Shown here one piece after another: positions 55,533 to 64,000 of a stretch of DNA of 64,000 bases (position 1 is its first letter; every line of letters begins with the position of its first letter). Origin of the DNA: Vibrio anguillarum (GTDB lineage: Bacteria; Pseudomonadota; Gammaproteobacteria; Enterobacterales; Vibrionaceae). The stretch covers positions 1 to 64,000 of the forward strand of contig NZ_JAHGUP010000004.1 of the NCBI RefSeq assembly GCF_001989995.2, given 5' to 3'. The notes below the pieces were generated by a model. The model was not told the origin of the DNA. It made no database searches and saw only the letters and a program-made list of their open reading frames with translations. Both the position numbers and the translations under genes were made by a program.

Positions 55533-57287
55533 ATGCTCTTGACTCACACACGATTGACTCTTCCAGTCTTAATTTTTGCTGTTTCTGCGCAAGCTGCCTC
55601 TGATCAGGCAGCCGATGCTTTTGCACCTGAACAAAGTAGTGGTTTTGAACAAAAACAGCTGGTTAAAGCCAAACACTGGATGGTGACAGCCGCCAATCCT
55701 TTAGCCACCGAAGCGGGCGCTAATATTTTGCGCCAAGGGGGCAATGCGATCGATGCCATGGTAACGACACAATTGATGCTCGGGCTAGTTGAGCCTCAAT
55801 CTTCAGGTATCGGCGGCGGCTCATTTTTGGTCTACTGGGATGCCAAGGAAAAAGCACTCACTACCTTCGATGGCCGAGAAACCGCGCCACTCAATGCCAC
55901 ACCAGCTCTCTTTTTAGATAGCGCAGGAAAACCACTGCAATTTTACGATGCTGTTGTGGGAGGCCGCTCGGTCGGCACACCCGGCACCGTCAAGCTGCTT
56001 TGGGAAACCCATCGCCAATACGGCAAGCTGGAATGGACTCGCCTGATTGAGCCGGTAGCAAAACTCGCCGAACAAGGATTTGAGGTAAGTCCGCGCCTCG
56101 CAACGTTGATCGCTGAGGATAAAGAACGCTTAAGCCGCTTCCCCGCTACCAAAGCGTATTTCTTCGATGCGCAAGGTGAACCACTCAAAACGGGCACCTT
56201 ACTGAAAAACCCTGAGTATGCCGCCACGCTGAATGCTATCGCGAAACATGGAGCAAAAGCCTTCTACCAAGGTGATATAGCCAAAGACATCATCGCCACA
56301 GTGCAAAATGCGCTGGGCAATCCCGGTTTACTTGCCCAACAAGATTTTGATACTTACCAAGTCAAGCAGCGTGAGCCGATTTGTGCGCCTTACCAAAGCT
56401 ATCAAGTATGTGGTATGGGCCTACCCAGTTCAGGCGCACTCACTGTGGGTCAAATTTTGTCGATCACCGAGCAATATGACTTAAAAGGCTGGGGAGCCAA
56501 AGACGTGAACTCTTGGCAGGTGTTGGGAGATGCCTCTCGATTAGCGTTTGCCGATCGTGGCTTGCATATGGCGGATCAAGATTATGTTCCCGTCCCAACC
56601 CAAGGTTTATTAGATAAAAGCTATCTCGCTGAACGTGCTCAACTGATCCAACCTGGCAAAGCGCTGACCCGTGCAGAAGCCGGTAACCCACCTTGGCACC
56701 ATGCACAACTACGTAGCTCAGATCAATCGATTGAATTACCGTCCACCAGCCACTTTAATATTGTCGATCGTGAAGGCAATGTCGTGTCGTACACGACCTC
56801 AATCGAAAACGCGTTTGGCTCTCGCCTCTTTGTGCGCGGCTTTTTACTCAATAATGAGCTGACCGATTTTTCCTTTGCTACCCACAGTGATGATCGTCCA
56901 ATCGCTAATCGCCTTGAGCCAGGTAAGCGCCCTCGCTCTTCAATGGCTCCGACCATAGTACTGCACAACAACCAGCCTTATCTGGCTATTGGTTCTCCGG
57001 GCGGCAGCCGCATCATTGGTTATGTAGCACAAGCGTTAATCGCTCACTTCCAGTGGGATATGGATATTCAGGCCGCAATCAACCAACCGCATGTGCTAAA
57101 TCGTTTTGGTGAAATGGAATTAGAAAAAGGGACTCAAGCAGAACAATTCAAACCGGCGCTAGAAAGTATGGGAGCGAAAGTGGCGATCCGAGATCTCAAT
57201 TCTGGGCTACACGCCATTCGTATTACAGAGCAAGGTCTTGAAGGAGCGGCTGATCCACGCCGTGAAGGGGCTGCCATCGGAGAATAA
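55533..57287 (+). CDS. ggt: Gamma-glutamyltransferase precursor
   Basis: Periplasmic enzyme that hydrolyses or transfers the gamma-glutamyl group of glutathione. The protein has 584 residues. A signal peptide (RLTLPVLIFAVSAQAA) is followed by the large subunit (ANPLATEAGANILRQGGNAIDAMV, SSGIGGGSFLVY, FDGRETAP with the substrate Arg). The autocleavage/nucleophile Thr is in LPSTSHFNIVDREGNVVS, and the oxyanion glycines are in GSPGGSRIIGY. All catalytic residues are present. ATG 55533 has GGAG 6 bases upstream; ATG 55521 is an alternative. Confidence 0.95.
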   Translation: MLLTHTRLTLPVLIFAVSAQAASDQAADAFAPEQSSGFEQKQLVKAKHWMVTAANPLATEAGANILRQGGNAIDAMVTTQLMLGLVEPQSSGIGGGSFLVYWDAKEKALTTFDGRETAPLNATPALFLDSAGKPLQFYDAVVGGRSVGTPGTVKLLWETHRQYGKLEWTRLIEPVAKLAEQGFEVSPRLATLIAEDKERLSRFPATKAYFFDAQGEPLKTGTLLKNPEYAATLNAIAKHGAKAFYQGDIAKDIIATVQNALGNPGLLAQQDFDTYQVKQREPICAPYQSYQVCGMGLPSSGALTVGQILSITEQYDLKGWGAKDVNSWQVLGDASRLAFADRGLHMADQDYVPVPTQGLLDKSYLAERAQLIQPGKALTRAEAGNPPWHHAQLRSSDQSIELPSTSHFNIVDREGNVVSYTTSIENAFGSRLFVRGFLLNNELTDFSFATHSDDRPIANRLEPGKRPRSSMAPTIVLHNNQPYLAIGSPGGSRIIGYVAQALIAHFQWDMDIQAAINQPHVLNRFGEMELEKGTQAEQFKPALESMGAKVAIRDLNSGLHAIRITEQGLEGAADPRREGAAIGE

Positions 57288-57305
57288 CACTCAGTAATTT
57301 AGTTT

Positions 57306-57340
57306 CGGTTGGCGAGATAAACACGCGCCAACCGTTTTCT
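57306..57340 (+). terminator. Rho-independent terminator of ggt
   Basis: CGGTTGGCG (57306-57314) pairs with CGCCAACCG (57326-57334), followed by TTTTCT. Confidence 0.82.
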
Positions 57341-57457
57341 ACGCTTCGTTTATTCCAAACCGCTCAAAACCGGCCAGAGTTCTGTGATCATTTTTTACAA
57401 GACAGTGGCGACATGGCTGGCTAAGCTTGCATTATTCAACCCTAAATTTTGGTCTCT

Positions 57458-58264
57458 ATGGATAAAGTGAGCTACAGCCAAACGGCCTATCCTGCGATCG
57501 GTCTGATTGATGCAGACTATCGTCAGTTTGCGTTTGATCGCCACTACCATCTTGATATTCATATTGGCCTTATCACTCAAGGAACGCAGCGCTTCTACCA
57601 CCAAGGCGCTTGGCATCAGGTACAACGGGGCGGCGTAGTTCTGATGTCGCCAGATGAACTGCACGATGGGCAAGCGCACAATGGCTCTGGCTACCAAGTG
57701 CAAGTGTTTGCTATTGAACCTACTTGGCTACAGCAAACCTTAGAAGCCAAGCAGATTGAACAAGTGCTGGGTTTTGAGCAGTTAATAGTCGATGACGCGC
57801 CACTTTTTTGCTCACTGCTGCAACTTCATCACACCATGAAGCAGGATAAGCTCAGTCAACTCGCTAAAGATTGCTTACCCTACCAAGGGTTCACACCTTT
57901 ACTTGAACGCTATAGCCACTTGAAACTGCCGGAGGTTAAACCGCTTGGCCAGCGCAACTTCGCCACGCTGAAAGAGTGGGTACTCAGTCAACTCGACCAA
58001 CCAATCCGCCTTGAACAACTCGCTCAGCTTTGCCAGCTTTCACCCACTCAGTTTCAGCGCCATTTCAAGGCGCAAACGGGCATCACACCTTATGCGTGGT
58101 TATTGCGTTTACGTTTAGAGCAAGCGATGAAATTGTTGAAAACCGGCACCTCTAGCACTGAAGTCGCCTATCAAGTCGGTTTTTATGATCAAGCCCATTT
58201 CAGTAAGGCGTTCAAAGCAACCTTTGGCCTGCCACCCTCCGCCATCAATCGCACACTTTACTAA
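57458..58264 (+). CDS. AraC-family transcriptional regulator
   Basis: The protein has 268 residues. The N-terminal cupin sensor domain (FDRHYHLDIHIGLITQGTQRFYHQGAW, VLMSPDELHDGQA) belongs to the AraC_binding type that often senses amino acids or small organics. The C-terminal double helix-turn-helix is at about 165-265 (IRLEQLAQLCQLSPTQFQRHFKAQTGITPYAWLLRLRLE, STEVAYQVGFYDQAHFSKAFKATFGLPP). It is 73 bases before a LysE/RhtB exporter on the same strand, so it probably controls that exporter. ATG 57458 is favoured over TTG 57449. Confidence 0.9.
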   Translation: MDKVSYSQTAYPAIGLIDADYRQFAFDRHYHLDIHIGLITQGTQRFYHQGAWHQVQRGGVVLMSPDELHDGQAHNGSGYQVQVFAIEPTWLQQTLEAKQIEQVLGFEQLIVDDAPLFCSLLQLHHTMKQDKLSQLAKDCLPYQGFTPLLERYSHLKLPEVKPLGQRNFATLKEWVLSQLDQPIRLEQLAQLCQLSPTQFQRHFKAQTGITPYAWLLRLRLEQAMKLLKTGTSSTEVAYQVGFYDQAHFSKAFKATFGLPPSAINRTLY

Positions 58265-58337
58265 CTAAACTGTCAGAAATTTACAAGGCAAGCACGTTTT
58301 CTCCACGCATACTCACCGTAAAACATGAGGAGAATAC

Positions 58338-58997
58338 ATGAACGAACTTTCCATATTGGCCACATTGGCTGGCGTACATTTTATGGCATTATTAAGCCCC
58401 GGCCCAGATGTGGCACTGGTGGTACAAAATTCCACCCGTTACGGTCGCAGAACCGGAGTTTTTATTGCGCTAGGGTTATCATGTGGCATTGTCATTCACT
58501 CATTGCTTAGCCTCACAGGGATAAGCTATTTGGTGCATCAACAACCCGCACTGTTTGCGATGGTGCAACTGGCCGGCGGGGGGTATTTATTCTATTTAGG
58601 CTTGGGCGCACTCAAATCCATCTACACCACCTGGCGATCGCCACAAGCTGTCGGAGTCAACAATGAGCGCTACAAGCTGATCGAAAATCAACGCCAAGCC
58701 TTTTCCCGCGGTTTTATCACCAATATTTTTAATCCAAAAGCTTTGGTCTTTTTTATCAGCTTAATGTCGAGTTTAGTGCCTGTGGGAATGTCCTTTTCAG
58801 GTAAAGGTATCGCCTTGCTGATTCTTTGGGGGCTCTCTTTTATGTGGTTCTCAACCTTGGCGTGGATGCTCTCCACCGCCCGCCTACAAAAACGTTTGCA
58901 ATCACTCACTGTGTATATTGATGCGGTATGTGGCATCATTTTTACGCTCATCGGTGGACTTATTTTATTGCAAGCGCTGCTTAGCCTTAGCCATTGA
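58338..58997 (+). CDS. LysE/RhtB-family amino-acid exporter
   Basis: The protein has 219 residues with six membrane helices. LSPGPDVALVVQNSTRYGRRTGVFIALGLSCGI is the family signature near the N-terminus, and FITNIFNPKALVFFISL is the second conserved block. It exports an amino acid or homoserine-lactone-like compound; the substrate is unknown. RBS GAGGAG lies upstream of ATG 58338. The AraC gene before it is the likely regulator. Confidence 0.92.
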   Translation: MNELSILATLAGVHFMALLSPGPDVALVVQNSTRYGRRTGVFIALGLSCGIVIHSLLSLTGISYLVHQQPALFAMVQLAGGGYLFYLGLGALKSIYTTWRSPQAVGVNNERYKLIENQRQAFSRGFITNIFNPKALVFFISLMSSLVPVGMSFSGKGIALLILWGLSFMWFSTLAWMLSTARLQKRLQSLTVYIDAVCGIIFTLIGGLILLQALLSLSH

Positions 58998-59019
58998 TGC
59001 AGCGATTCGCGCCCATTTT

Positions 59020-59037
59020 TGTGCGAGATCTCTTACA
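59020..59037. promoter_or_regulatory. VarA/GacA (UvrY) upstream activating site
   Basis: TGTGCGAGATCTCTTACA matches the palindromic consensus TGTAAGAGATCTCTTACA at 16 of 18 positions. It is about 165 bases before the predicted start of the Csr RNA, the usual place for this box. Confidence 0.8.
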
Positions 59038-59121
59038 AACGAGTGAGCAAATATCGCTTTTTGAGTAGGAAAATCAACACCAAAAAGCCTAAATAGTTGA
59101 TTTTAAATAAAATAACAACCA

Positions 59122-59159
59122 GCTAGAGAAACCCTTTGCGAAAAAAGCGTTTCTCTAGC
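59122..59159. repeat. Perfect 11-bp inverted repeat before the Csr RNA promoter
   Basis: GCTAGAGAAAC (59122-59132) and GTTTCTCTAGC (59149-59159) flank a 16-base loop. It ends 1 base before the predicted -35. It could end lysE transcription or be a regulator site. No U-tract follows. Confidence 0.7.
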
Positions 59160-59160
59160 A

Positions 59161-59188
59161 TTGCCGATAAATTAGAGATGGGTAATAT
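59161..59188 (+). promoter_or_regulatory. Predicted promoter of the Csr RNA
   Basis: TTGCCG (59161-59166), 16-base spacer, TAATAT (59183-59188). This puts the RNA start near 59195. Confidence 0.55.
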
Positions 59189-59194
59189 GAACCT

Positions 59195-59611
59195 TGTCGG
59201 AAGGATTCTGACACGGAACAGGAAAGCACCACGGATTGGTCATCTTCAGGATGAAGAGACGACTGCTCAGGATGAATGGTCGGCACGGAAAGCAAATTGG
59301 ACATTGAATGGACGCAATAGTAGCTAGGATGGTTACTACTAAGGAAAGACGATGGACACCTCTGGACGAGGCAAGGACTGAACATCAGGATGATGTAAAG
59401 GACACCGCTCAAGGAACAAGTGAAGCGCGCTAACGTGGATGGTTAGCAGACTAGGAAGTCACCAAGGACACCGCTAGGAAGGCGAAGAACGGATTAAGCT
59501 GACGGAATTCAGCCACTATCATGGATTTGATGCATGGAGCACTTTCGTAGCTGGATTGCTGCAAGTAAGACTATAACCCCGCAGGGCGCAAGCCCTCGGG
59601 GTTTTTCTTTT
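59195..59611 (+). ncRNA. CsrB-family regulatory RNA (CsrB/CsrC/CsrD type)
   Basis: A 417-base stretch with no convincing gene contains about 27 GGA motifs. Many are AGGA or GGA in the loops of short hairpins (for example CTTCAGGATGAAG, CATCAGGATGATG). This is the signature of RNAs that bind and sequester the translational regulator CsrA. It is preceded by a VarA box and promoter and ended by a strong terminator. V. cholerae has three such RNAs of about 400 nt that act in the VarS/VarA-CsrA branch of quorum sensing. Which of the three this is cannot be told without alignment. The short open frame at 59136-59327 is incidental. Confidence 0.92.
59577..59611 (+). terminator. Terminator of the Csr RNA
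   Basis: CCCCG-C-AGGGC-GCAA-GCCCT-CGGGG stem (59577-59601) followed by TTTTTCTTTT. Confidence 0.93.
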
Positions 59612-59692
59612 GGATCGGATAAGCATATGAGTTATCCAGCTTTCATATCTTGAACGGCTAGGTTAGGTATTTGGTTTAAACAACGCCATAAA

Positions 59693-59729
59693 CACCCCTC
59701 CCGGCCTCCCCCTCAAAGAGGGAGGAGAA
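59693..59729. repeat. GC-rich intergenic repeat, copy C
   Basis: CCCCTCCCGGCCTCCCCCT followed by CAAAGAGGGAGGA. It shares its core with copies A and B but is a single arm. It lies between the Csr RNA and uvrD. Nothing else was found in 59612-59780. Confidence 0.7.
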
Positions 59730-59780
59730 CAATCCAACCATCTCAGCAAAGAAAAGTACCTTTTCTTTGTACAAGGAAGA

Positions 59781-61955
59781 TCATAGTTTCTCTAGCTTGG
59801 CATAAGCAGTCACTAGCCATTTAATGCCTTCACCGTTAAAAGCGACTTGCACTCGACTTTGCGGACCACTACCTTCGAAATTAATGATGGTGCCTTCACC
59901 AAAAATAGGGTGTTTCACGCGTGCGCCCAAGCTAAAGCCCGTCTCGTTAAAGTTCTCTTTGACCGCTGTTTGACTAAAACGCCCGGCACTGCTTGGTCGG
60001 CTCACTTGCGCTTTCATGCGCACTTCATCAAGGCAGTTTTCTGGCAGCTCACGGATAAAGCGTGACGGCTTATGGTATTTATCCTGACCGTATAAACGGC
60101 GAATTTCAGCGTAAGTAATGTAGAGCTTTTGCATGGCGCGCGTCATTCCGACGTAACACAAACGGCGCTCCTCTTCCAATCGCCCCGCTTCTTCGGCCGA
60201 CATTTGGCTGGGGAACATGCCCTCTTCAACGCCAACCATAAACACCAACGGGAACTCTAACCCTTTCGCGCTGTGCAGTGTCATTAACTGTACGGCATCA
60301 TCAAATTCGTCAGCCTGCCCTTCGCCCGCTTCCAGCGCTGCGTGGGTTAAAAAGGCCGTCAACATGCTCATCTCATCCGCTTCTTCTGGTTTTTCAAATT
60401 GGCGTGTTGCGGTGACTAGCTCTTCCAAGTTTTCAATTCTGGCTTTAGACTTTTCACCCTTTTCAAGCTGATACATCTCAAACAAACCTGAGGTTTTGAT
60501 TACATGGTCGGTTTGACTGTGTAACGGCATCTCAGCGCTATCATCTTCAAGGGCATTGACCAGTTCAATAAACCGGCTTAATGCGCTTGCCGCACGTCCT
60601 GTGAGCACTTTTTCTTCCAACAGCACAAGGCTCGCTTGCCACAAGGTACAGCCGCGATCTCGCGCCGCAAAACGAATGGTTTCCAGCGTTTTATCACCCA
60701 AGCCACGCGGTGGCGTATTTACGACTCGCTCAAAGGCCGAATCATCATTGCGGTTAGACATCAAACGCAAGTAACTTAACGCATCTTTGATCTCTTGGCG
60801 CTCGAAGAAGCGCATGCCGCCGTAGATGCGATAGGGCAAGCCTGCTTGAATCAAGGCTTCTTCCAAAACACGAGATTGGGCGTTGTTGCGATAAAGCATC
60901 GCACAATCCTCTAATGCGCCACCTTTATCTCGCCACTCTTTGATTTTATTGACGGTAAAACGCGCCTCATCAAGATCGTTGTAGGCCGAATAGATAGAAA
61001 TTGGCTCGCCTTCGCTGCCATCTGTCCAGAGCTCTTTACCCATTCGCTCGGTGTTGTTCGCGATCAGTGCGTTCGAGGCTTGCAAAATGGTTTTGGTTGA
61101 ACGGTAGTTTTGCTCTAAACGAATGGTATTAACGCTCGGAAATTCCTGCGTGAATTTTTCGAGGTTTTCAATTTTGGCACCACGCCAGCCATAAATGGAC
61201 TGATCATCATCACCGACGATCATCACGTGGCAATCGCGCCCAGCCATCATGCGCAACCACGCGTATTGGATGTTGTTGGTGTCTTGAAATTCGTCGACCA
61301 AGATGTGTTTAAAGCGCGCTTGATAATGTTCACGAATGTGCTGCTTATCACGCAGCATCTCGTGGCAACGCAGCAAAATTTCGGCAAAATCGACCAAGCC
61401 TGCGCGATCGCACGCCTCTTGGTACGCGGAATAAAGCTGCAAATAGGTTTGAGTCACAGGATCGCGGTACGCATCGATGTGCTTCGGACGAAGACCTTCA
61501 TCTTTTTTACCGTTAATCCACCAGCACACCTGGCGCGTAGGCCACTGCTTCTCATCTAGGTTTTGTGCTTTGATTAAGCGACGCAGCAAACGCAGTTGAT
61601 CTTCAGAATCGAGGATCTGAAAATCCTCAGGCAGGCGAGCGTCAAGATAGTGAGCGCGTAAAATACGGTGGCAAATACCGTGGAAGGTACCATTCCACAT
61701 GCCCGATGCACTGCCCATCATCAACTCTTCAATTCGGCCACGCATTTCCGCCGCCGCTTTGTTGGTAAAAGTCACCGACATCACTGAAAAAGGCGAGGCG
61801 TTTTCAACCGAGATAAGCCAAGCAATGCGATGCACCAATACTCGGGTTTTACCACTCCCCGCTCCGGCAAGCACCAGCAAGTTTTCTAAAGGCGCGGCAA
61901 CCGCTTCGCGCTGTTTATCGTTGAGACCGTCGAGTAAGAGAGAAGGATCCATCAT
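59781..61955 (-). CDS. uvrD: DNA helicase II
   Basis: 3'-5' SF1 helicase acting in nucleotide-excision and mismatch repair. The protein has 724 residues. LNDKQREAVAAP (Q motif), LAGAGSGKTRVL (Walker A), SVTFTNKAAAEM (Ia), ILVDEFQDTNNIQYAWLR (II), GDDDQSIYGWRGA (III), RLEQNYRST (IV), LMTLHSAKGLEFPLVFMVGVEEGMFP (V) and ERRLCYVGMTRAMQKL (VI) are all intact. The C-terminal segment (LGARVKHPIFGEGTIINFEGSG) is the Tudor-like RNA-polymerase-binding part. Either of two adjacent ATGs (61955 or 61952) may be used. Confidence 0.97.
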   Translation of the reverse strand: MMDPSLLLDGLNDKQREAVAAPLENLLVLAGAGSGKTRVLVHRIAWLISVENASPFSVMSVTFTNKAAAEMRGRIEELMMGSASGMWNGTFHGICHRILRAHYLDARLPEDFQILDSEDQLRLLRRLIKAQNLDEKQWPTRQVCWWINGKKDEGLRPKHIDAYRDPVTQTYLQLYSAYQEACDRAGLVDFAEILLRCHEMLRDKQHIREHYQARFKHILVDEFQDTNNIQYAWLRMMAGRDCHVMIVGDDDQSIYGWRGAKIENLEKFTQEFPSVNTIRLEQNYRSTKTILQASNALIANNTERMGKELWTDGSEGEPISIYSAYNDLDEARFTVNKIKEWRDKGGALEDCAMLYRNNAQSRVLEEALIQAGLPYRIYGGMRFFERQEIKDALSYLRLMSNRNDDSAFERVVNTPPRGLGDKTLETIRFAARDRGCTLWQASLVLLEEKVLTGRAASALSRFIELVNALEDDSAEMPLHSQTDHVIKTSGLFEMYQLEKGEKSKARIENLEELVTATRQFEKPEEADEMSMLTAFLTHAALEAGEGQADEFDDAVQLMTLHSAKGLEFPLVFMVGVEEGMFPSQMSAEEAGRLEEERRLCYVGMTRAMQKLYITYAEIRRLYGQDKYHKPSRFIRELPENCLDEVRMKAQVSRPSSAGRFSQTAVKENFNETGFSLGARVKHPIFGEGTIINFEGSGPQSRVQVAFNGEGIKWLVTAYAKLEKL

Positions 61956-61965
61956 GGCTAAGCTA

Positions 61966-61981
61966 CTGGTTATTTATACAT
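61966..61981. promoter_or_regulatory. Possible LexA box of uvrD
   Basis: CTGGTTATTTATACAT keeps CTG at one end and TATACA at the other, 12 of 16 matches to the SOS box. It lies 11 bases before the uvrD start, downstream of a TATAAT at 61997-61992 on the minus strand. uvrD is an SOS gene in many gammaproteobacteria. Confidence 0.45.
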
Positions 61982-62048
61982 AATTGCCCAGATTATAACC
62001 TCAAATTGCGGCAAGATGCTCGTCTCTATCACATTTTTCTGGGCATTC

Positions 62049-62079
62049 AAAAATGAAAAGCCCACCGCAAAGGTGGGCT
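62049..62079 (-). terminator. Terminator of prlC
   Basis: On the minus strand AGCCCACC-TTTGC-GGTGGGCT is followed by TTTCATTTTT, 33 bases after the prlC stop. Confidence 0.88.
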
Positions 62080-62111
62080 AATTCGAGCTTCATCGCCTTT
62101 CAAGCGCGTGA

Positions 62112-64000
62112 CTACGCGGCGATCCCCGCATGACGCAGCAACGCATCAATTTTCGGCTCGCGGCCTCTAAAGCGTTTAAATAGCTCCATCGGCTCTTCAC
62201 TACCACCCATTTCAAGGATGTTGTTCAAGAAACTTTGTCCAGTCTGTGGGTTAAAAATCCCCTCTTCCTCAAAGCGAGAAAACGCATCAGCCGAAAGTAC
62301 TTCTGCCCATAAGTAGCTGTAGTAACCTGCGCTGTAACCGCCAGCAAAGATGTGGCTAAAGCTGTGTGAGAAACGGTTCCACTCAAGGCTTGGTAACACG
62401 GCCACTTTCTTTTTCACTTGGGCGAGAGTTTCCAACACTTGCGGCCCTACTTCGGGATCGTAAGTGGTGTGCAAGGTGAAATCGAACAAACCAAATTCAA
62501 GTTGACGCAAAATAAACATCGCTGACTGGAAGTTTTTCGCCGCGAGCATTTTATCGAGCATTTCTTTTGGTAGCGGTTCACCCGTTTCGTAATGACCTGA
62601 AATAAACGCTAACGCCTCTTCTTCCCAGCACCAATTTTCAAGGAACTGACTGGGCAGTTCAACCGCATCCCACGGTACACCGTTGATGCCAGATACCGCA
62701 CCCACTTCAACTTGAGTCAACATGTGGTGGATCCCGTGTCCAAACTCATGGAATAAAGTGACCACTTCATCATGAGTAAATAACGCAGGTTTATCACCGA
62801 TTGGGCGATTAAAGTTACAGGTCAAATAAGCCACTGGTGTTTGTAGCTCGCCATTTTGAGTGATACGGCGGCCACGGCAATCATCCATCCACGCGCCGCC
62901 ACGCTTATGTTCGCGCGCATACAGGTCGAGATAGAAGCTGCCACGCAGTGATCCTTTCGCATCAAAAATATCGAAAAAACGCACCGATGGATGCCAAGTA
63001 TCAACCCCAGAGCGCTCTTTGACGCTCATGCCAAATACGCGGTTGAGTACTTCAAATAGGCCGCTCACCACTTTCGATTCTGGGAAATAAGGGCGCAGCT
63101 CTTCATCTGAAATATCAAACAAGTGCTGTTTCTGTTTTTCGCTGTAGTAAGCGATATCCCACAACTCTAGCGTGGTCACGCCAAACTCTTGCTGCGCAAA
63201 TTGACGCAACTCTTCGACTTCACGCTCACCTTGCGGTTTCACTTTGGTGGCTAAATCATTTAAAAACCCTAACACTTGATCGGGCGTTTGCGCCATTTTA
63301 GTCGCCAGTGATTTTTCACTGTAGGTATTAAAACCGAGCATACGGGCTATTTCATGACGCAGTTTGAGCTTCTCAGCGATGATTTCGCTGTTATCCCACT
63401 TGCCCGCATTTGGCCCGCGATCCGAGGCACGTGTGACATACGCTTCATAGAGCTCTTTGCGCAAAGCTTGGTTATCACAATAAGTCATCACTGGCAGATA
63501 AGAAGGAATGTCGAGCGTTAATAAATAACCATCGAGCTCTTTGGCTTGCGCCGCCGCTTGTGCCGCTGCTAACGCCGATTCTGGCATGCCCGCTAATTGA
63601 TTGGCGTCAGTAATGTGCTTGGTCCAGCCCATCGTGGCATCCAGTACGTTATTAGAGAACTTAGAACCCAACTCAGATTGACGTTTACTGATCTCGCCGT
63701 ACCGTTTTTGCTCTGCCAATGGCAAGCCGATCCCCGATAACTCAAAATCACGCAGTGCATCATTGATGGTTTTTTGCTGCGCTTGAGAGAGCGAGGAAAA
63801 AGTATCGCTGGCTTTCATGCTCTTATAGGCTTCAAACAGGCCTTTATGTTGCCCAACCCAAGTGCCGTATTCAGACAGCAGCGGCAAACAGCTTTCGTAC
63901 GCATCACGCAGTTCATCGCTATTGAGCACAGAATTAAGGTGGCTTACTGGCGACCAAATGCGGCTTAAGCGATCATCCACCTCTTCAATGGGTGCAATCA
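62112..64000 (-). CDS. prlC: Oligopeptidase A (M3 zinc peptidase), N-terminus outside the window
   Basis: Cytoplasmic thimet-type peptidase that degrades short peptides and cleaved signal peptides. The frame is open to the window edge (IAPIEEVDDRLSRIWSPVSHLNSV), giving about 629 visible residues of the usual 680, so roughly 50 N-terminal residues are missing. The zinc motif is LFHEFGHGIHHML, and FYLDLYAREHKRGGAWMDDC and FAGGYSAGYYSYLWAEVLSADAF are M3A signatures. It is upstream of uvrD on the same strand but with its own terminator. Confidence 0.96.
   Translation of the reverse strand, partial: IAPIEEVDDRLSRIWSPVSHLNSVLNSDELRDAYESCLPLLSEYGTWVGQHKGLFEAYKSMKASDTFSSLSQAQQKTINDALRDFELSGIGLPLAEQKRYGEISKRQSELGSKFSNNVLDATMGWTKHITDANQLAGMPESALAAAQAAAQAKELDGYLLTLDIPSYLPVMTYCDNQALRKELYEAYVTRASDRGPNAGKWDNSEIIAEKLKLRHEIARMLGFNTYSEKSLATKMAQTPDQVLGFLNDLATKVKPQGEREVEELRQFAQQEFGVTTLELWDIAYYSEKQKQHLFDISDEELRPYFPESKVVSGLFEVLNRVFGMSVKERSGVDTWHPSVRFFDIFDAKGSLRGSFYLDLYAREHKRGGAWMDDCRGRRITQNGELQTPVAYLTCNFNRPIGDKPALFTHDEVVTLFHEFGHGIHHMLTQVEVGAVSGINGVPWDAVELPSQFLENWCWEEEALAFISGHYETGEPLPKEMLDKMLAAKNFQSAMFILRQLEFGLFDFTLHTTYDPEVGPQVLETLAQVKKKVAVLPSLEWNRFSHSFSHIFAGGYSAGYYSYLWAEVLSADAFSRFEEEGIFNPQTGQSFLNNILEMGGSEEPMELFKRFRGREPKIDALLRHAGIAA

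Noticed and set aside
59136..59327. 63-codon open frame over the Csr RNA
   Set aside because: It starts in the inverted repeat upstream of the promoter, has no RBS and overlaps the GGA-rich RNA.

Overview
The window is chromosomal DNA from a Vibrio, most probably of the V. cholerae species group. This rests on protein character and on gene order remembered from V. cholerae chromosome 1, since no search was run. The order hldD, waaL, waaF, waaA, kdkA, coaD, mutM, rpmG, rpmB, radC, coaBC, slmA, lpxL, lpxN, pyrE, rph, the fhu genes, murPQR, recQ, rarD, ggt, uvrD, prlC is that of the segment running from the LPS core locus towards prlC. No rRNA, tRNA or CRISPR array was found.

Region 1 (1-22 kb) is the cell-envelope locus. 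At the left edge an ISAs1-family transposase and a Wzz chain-length regulator read leftwards, presumably into an O-antigen or capsule cluster. The wzz leader carries a JUMPstart/ops element, the recruitment signal for the antiterminator RfaH. hldD starts the rightward side. It is followed by the LPS core cluster: a glycosyltransferase/NodB-deacetylase fusion, a beta-helix acyltransferase, the O-antigen ligase waaL, several glycosyltransferases (GT25, GT9, GT32, GT2), waaF, waaA, the Kdo kinase kdkA and an OafA-type O-acyltransferase. Downstream of waaA lie four overlapping genes (HAD phosphatase, nucleotidyltransferase-like/APH-kinase fusion, nucleotidyltransferase, WavE) that look like a pathway making and attaching a nucleotide-activated core decoration. 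An acetyltransferase gene after them is frameshifted at a CA run.

Region 2 (22-32.4 kb) is housekeeping: coaD, mutM, a small membrane protein, rpmG and rpmB, radC, coaBC, slmA, the late lipid A acyltransferases lpxL and lpxN, pyrE, rph and yicC. A terminator just after the rph stop codon may be the pyrE attenuator.

Region 3 (32.4-39.3 kb) looks accessory: a large secreted GH18 chitinase, a decayed chimera of two insertion sequences, and a two-unit M16 zinc protease.

Region 4 (39.5-52.4 kb) holds a UPF0114 membrane protein, a ferrichrome uptake locus (fhuA, fhuC, fhuD, fhuB) divergent from an ABC exporter across a probable Fur site, and the MurNAc uptake and degradation locus (murP, murQ, murR) with two near-identical palindromic operators and a CRP site. 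Two small proteins follow.

Region 5 (52.4-64 kb) holds recQ, rarD, ggt, an AraC regulator, a LysE/RhtB exporter, a CsrB-family regulatory RNA with about 27 GGA motifs and an upstream VarA/GacA box, uvrD, and prlC, which runs off the right edge. Related GC-rich repeats with a CCCCTCC...CCTCCC core occur between genes at about 2.85, 30.4 and 59.7 kb.
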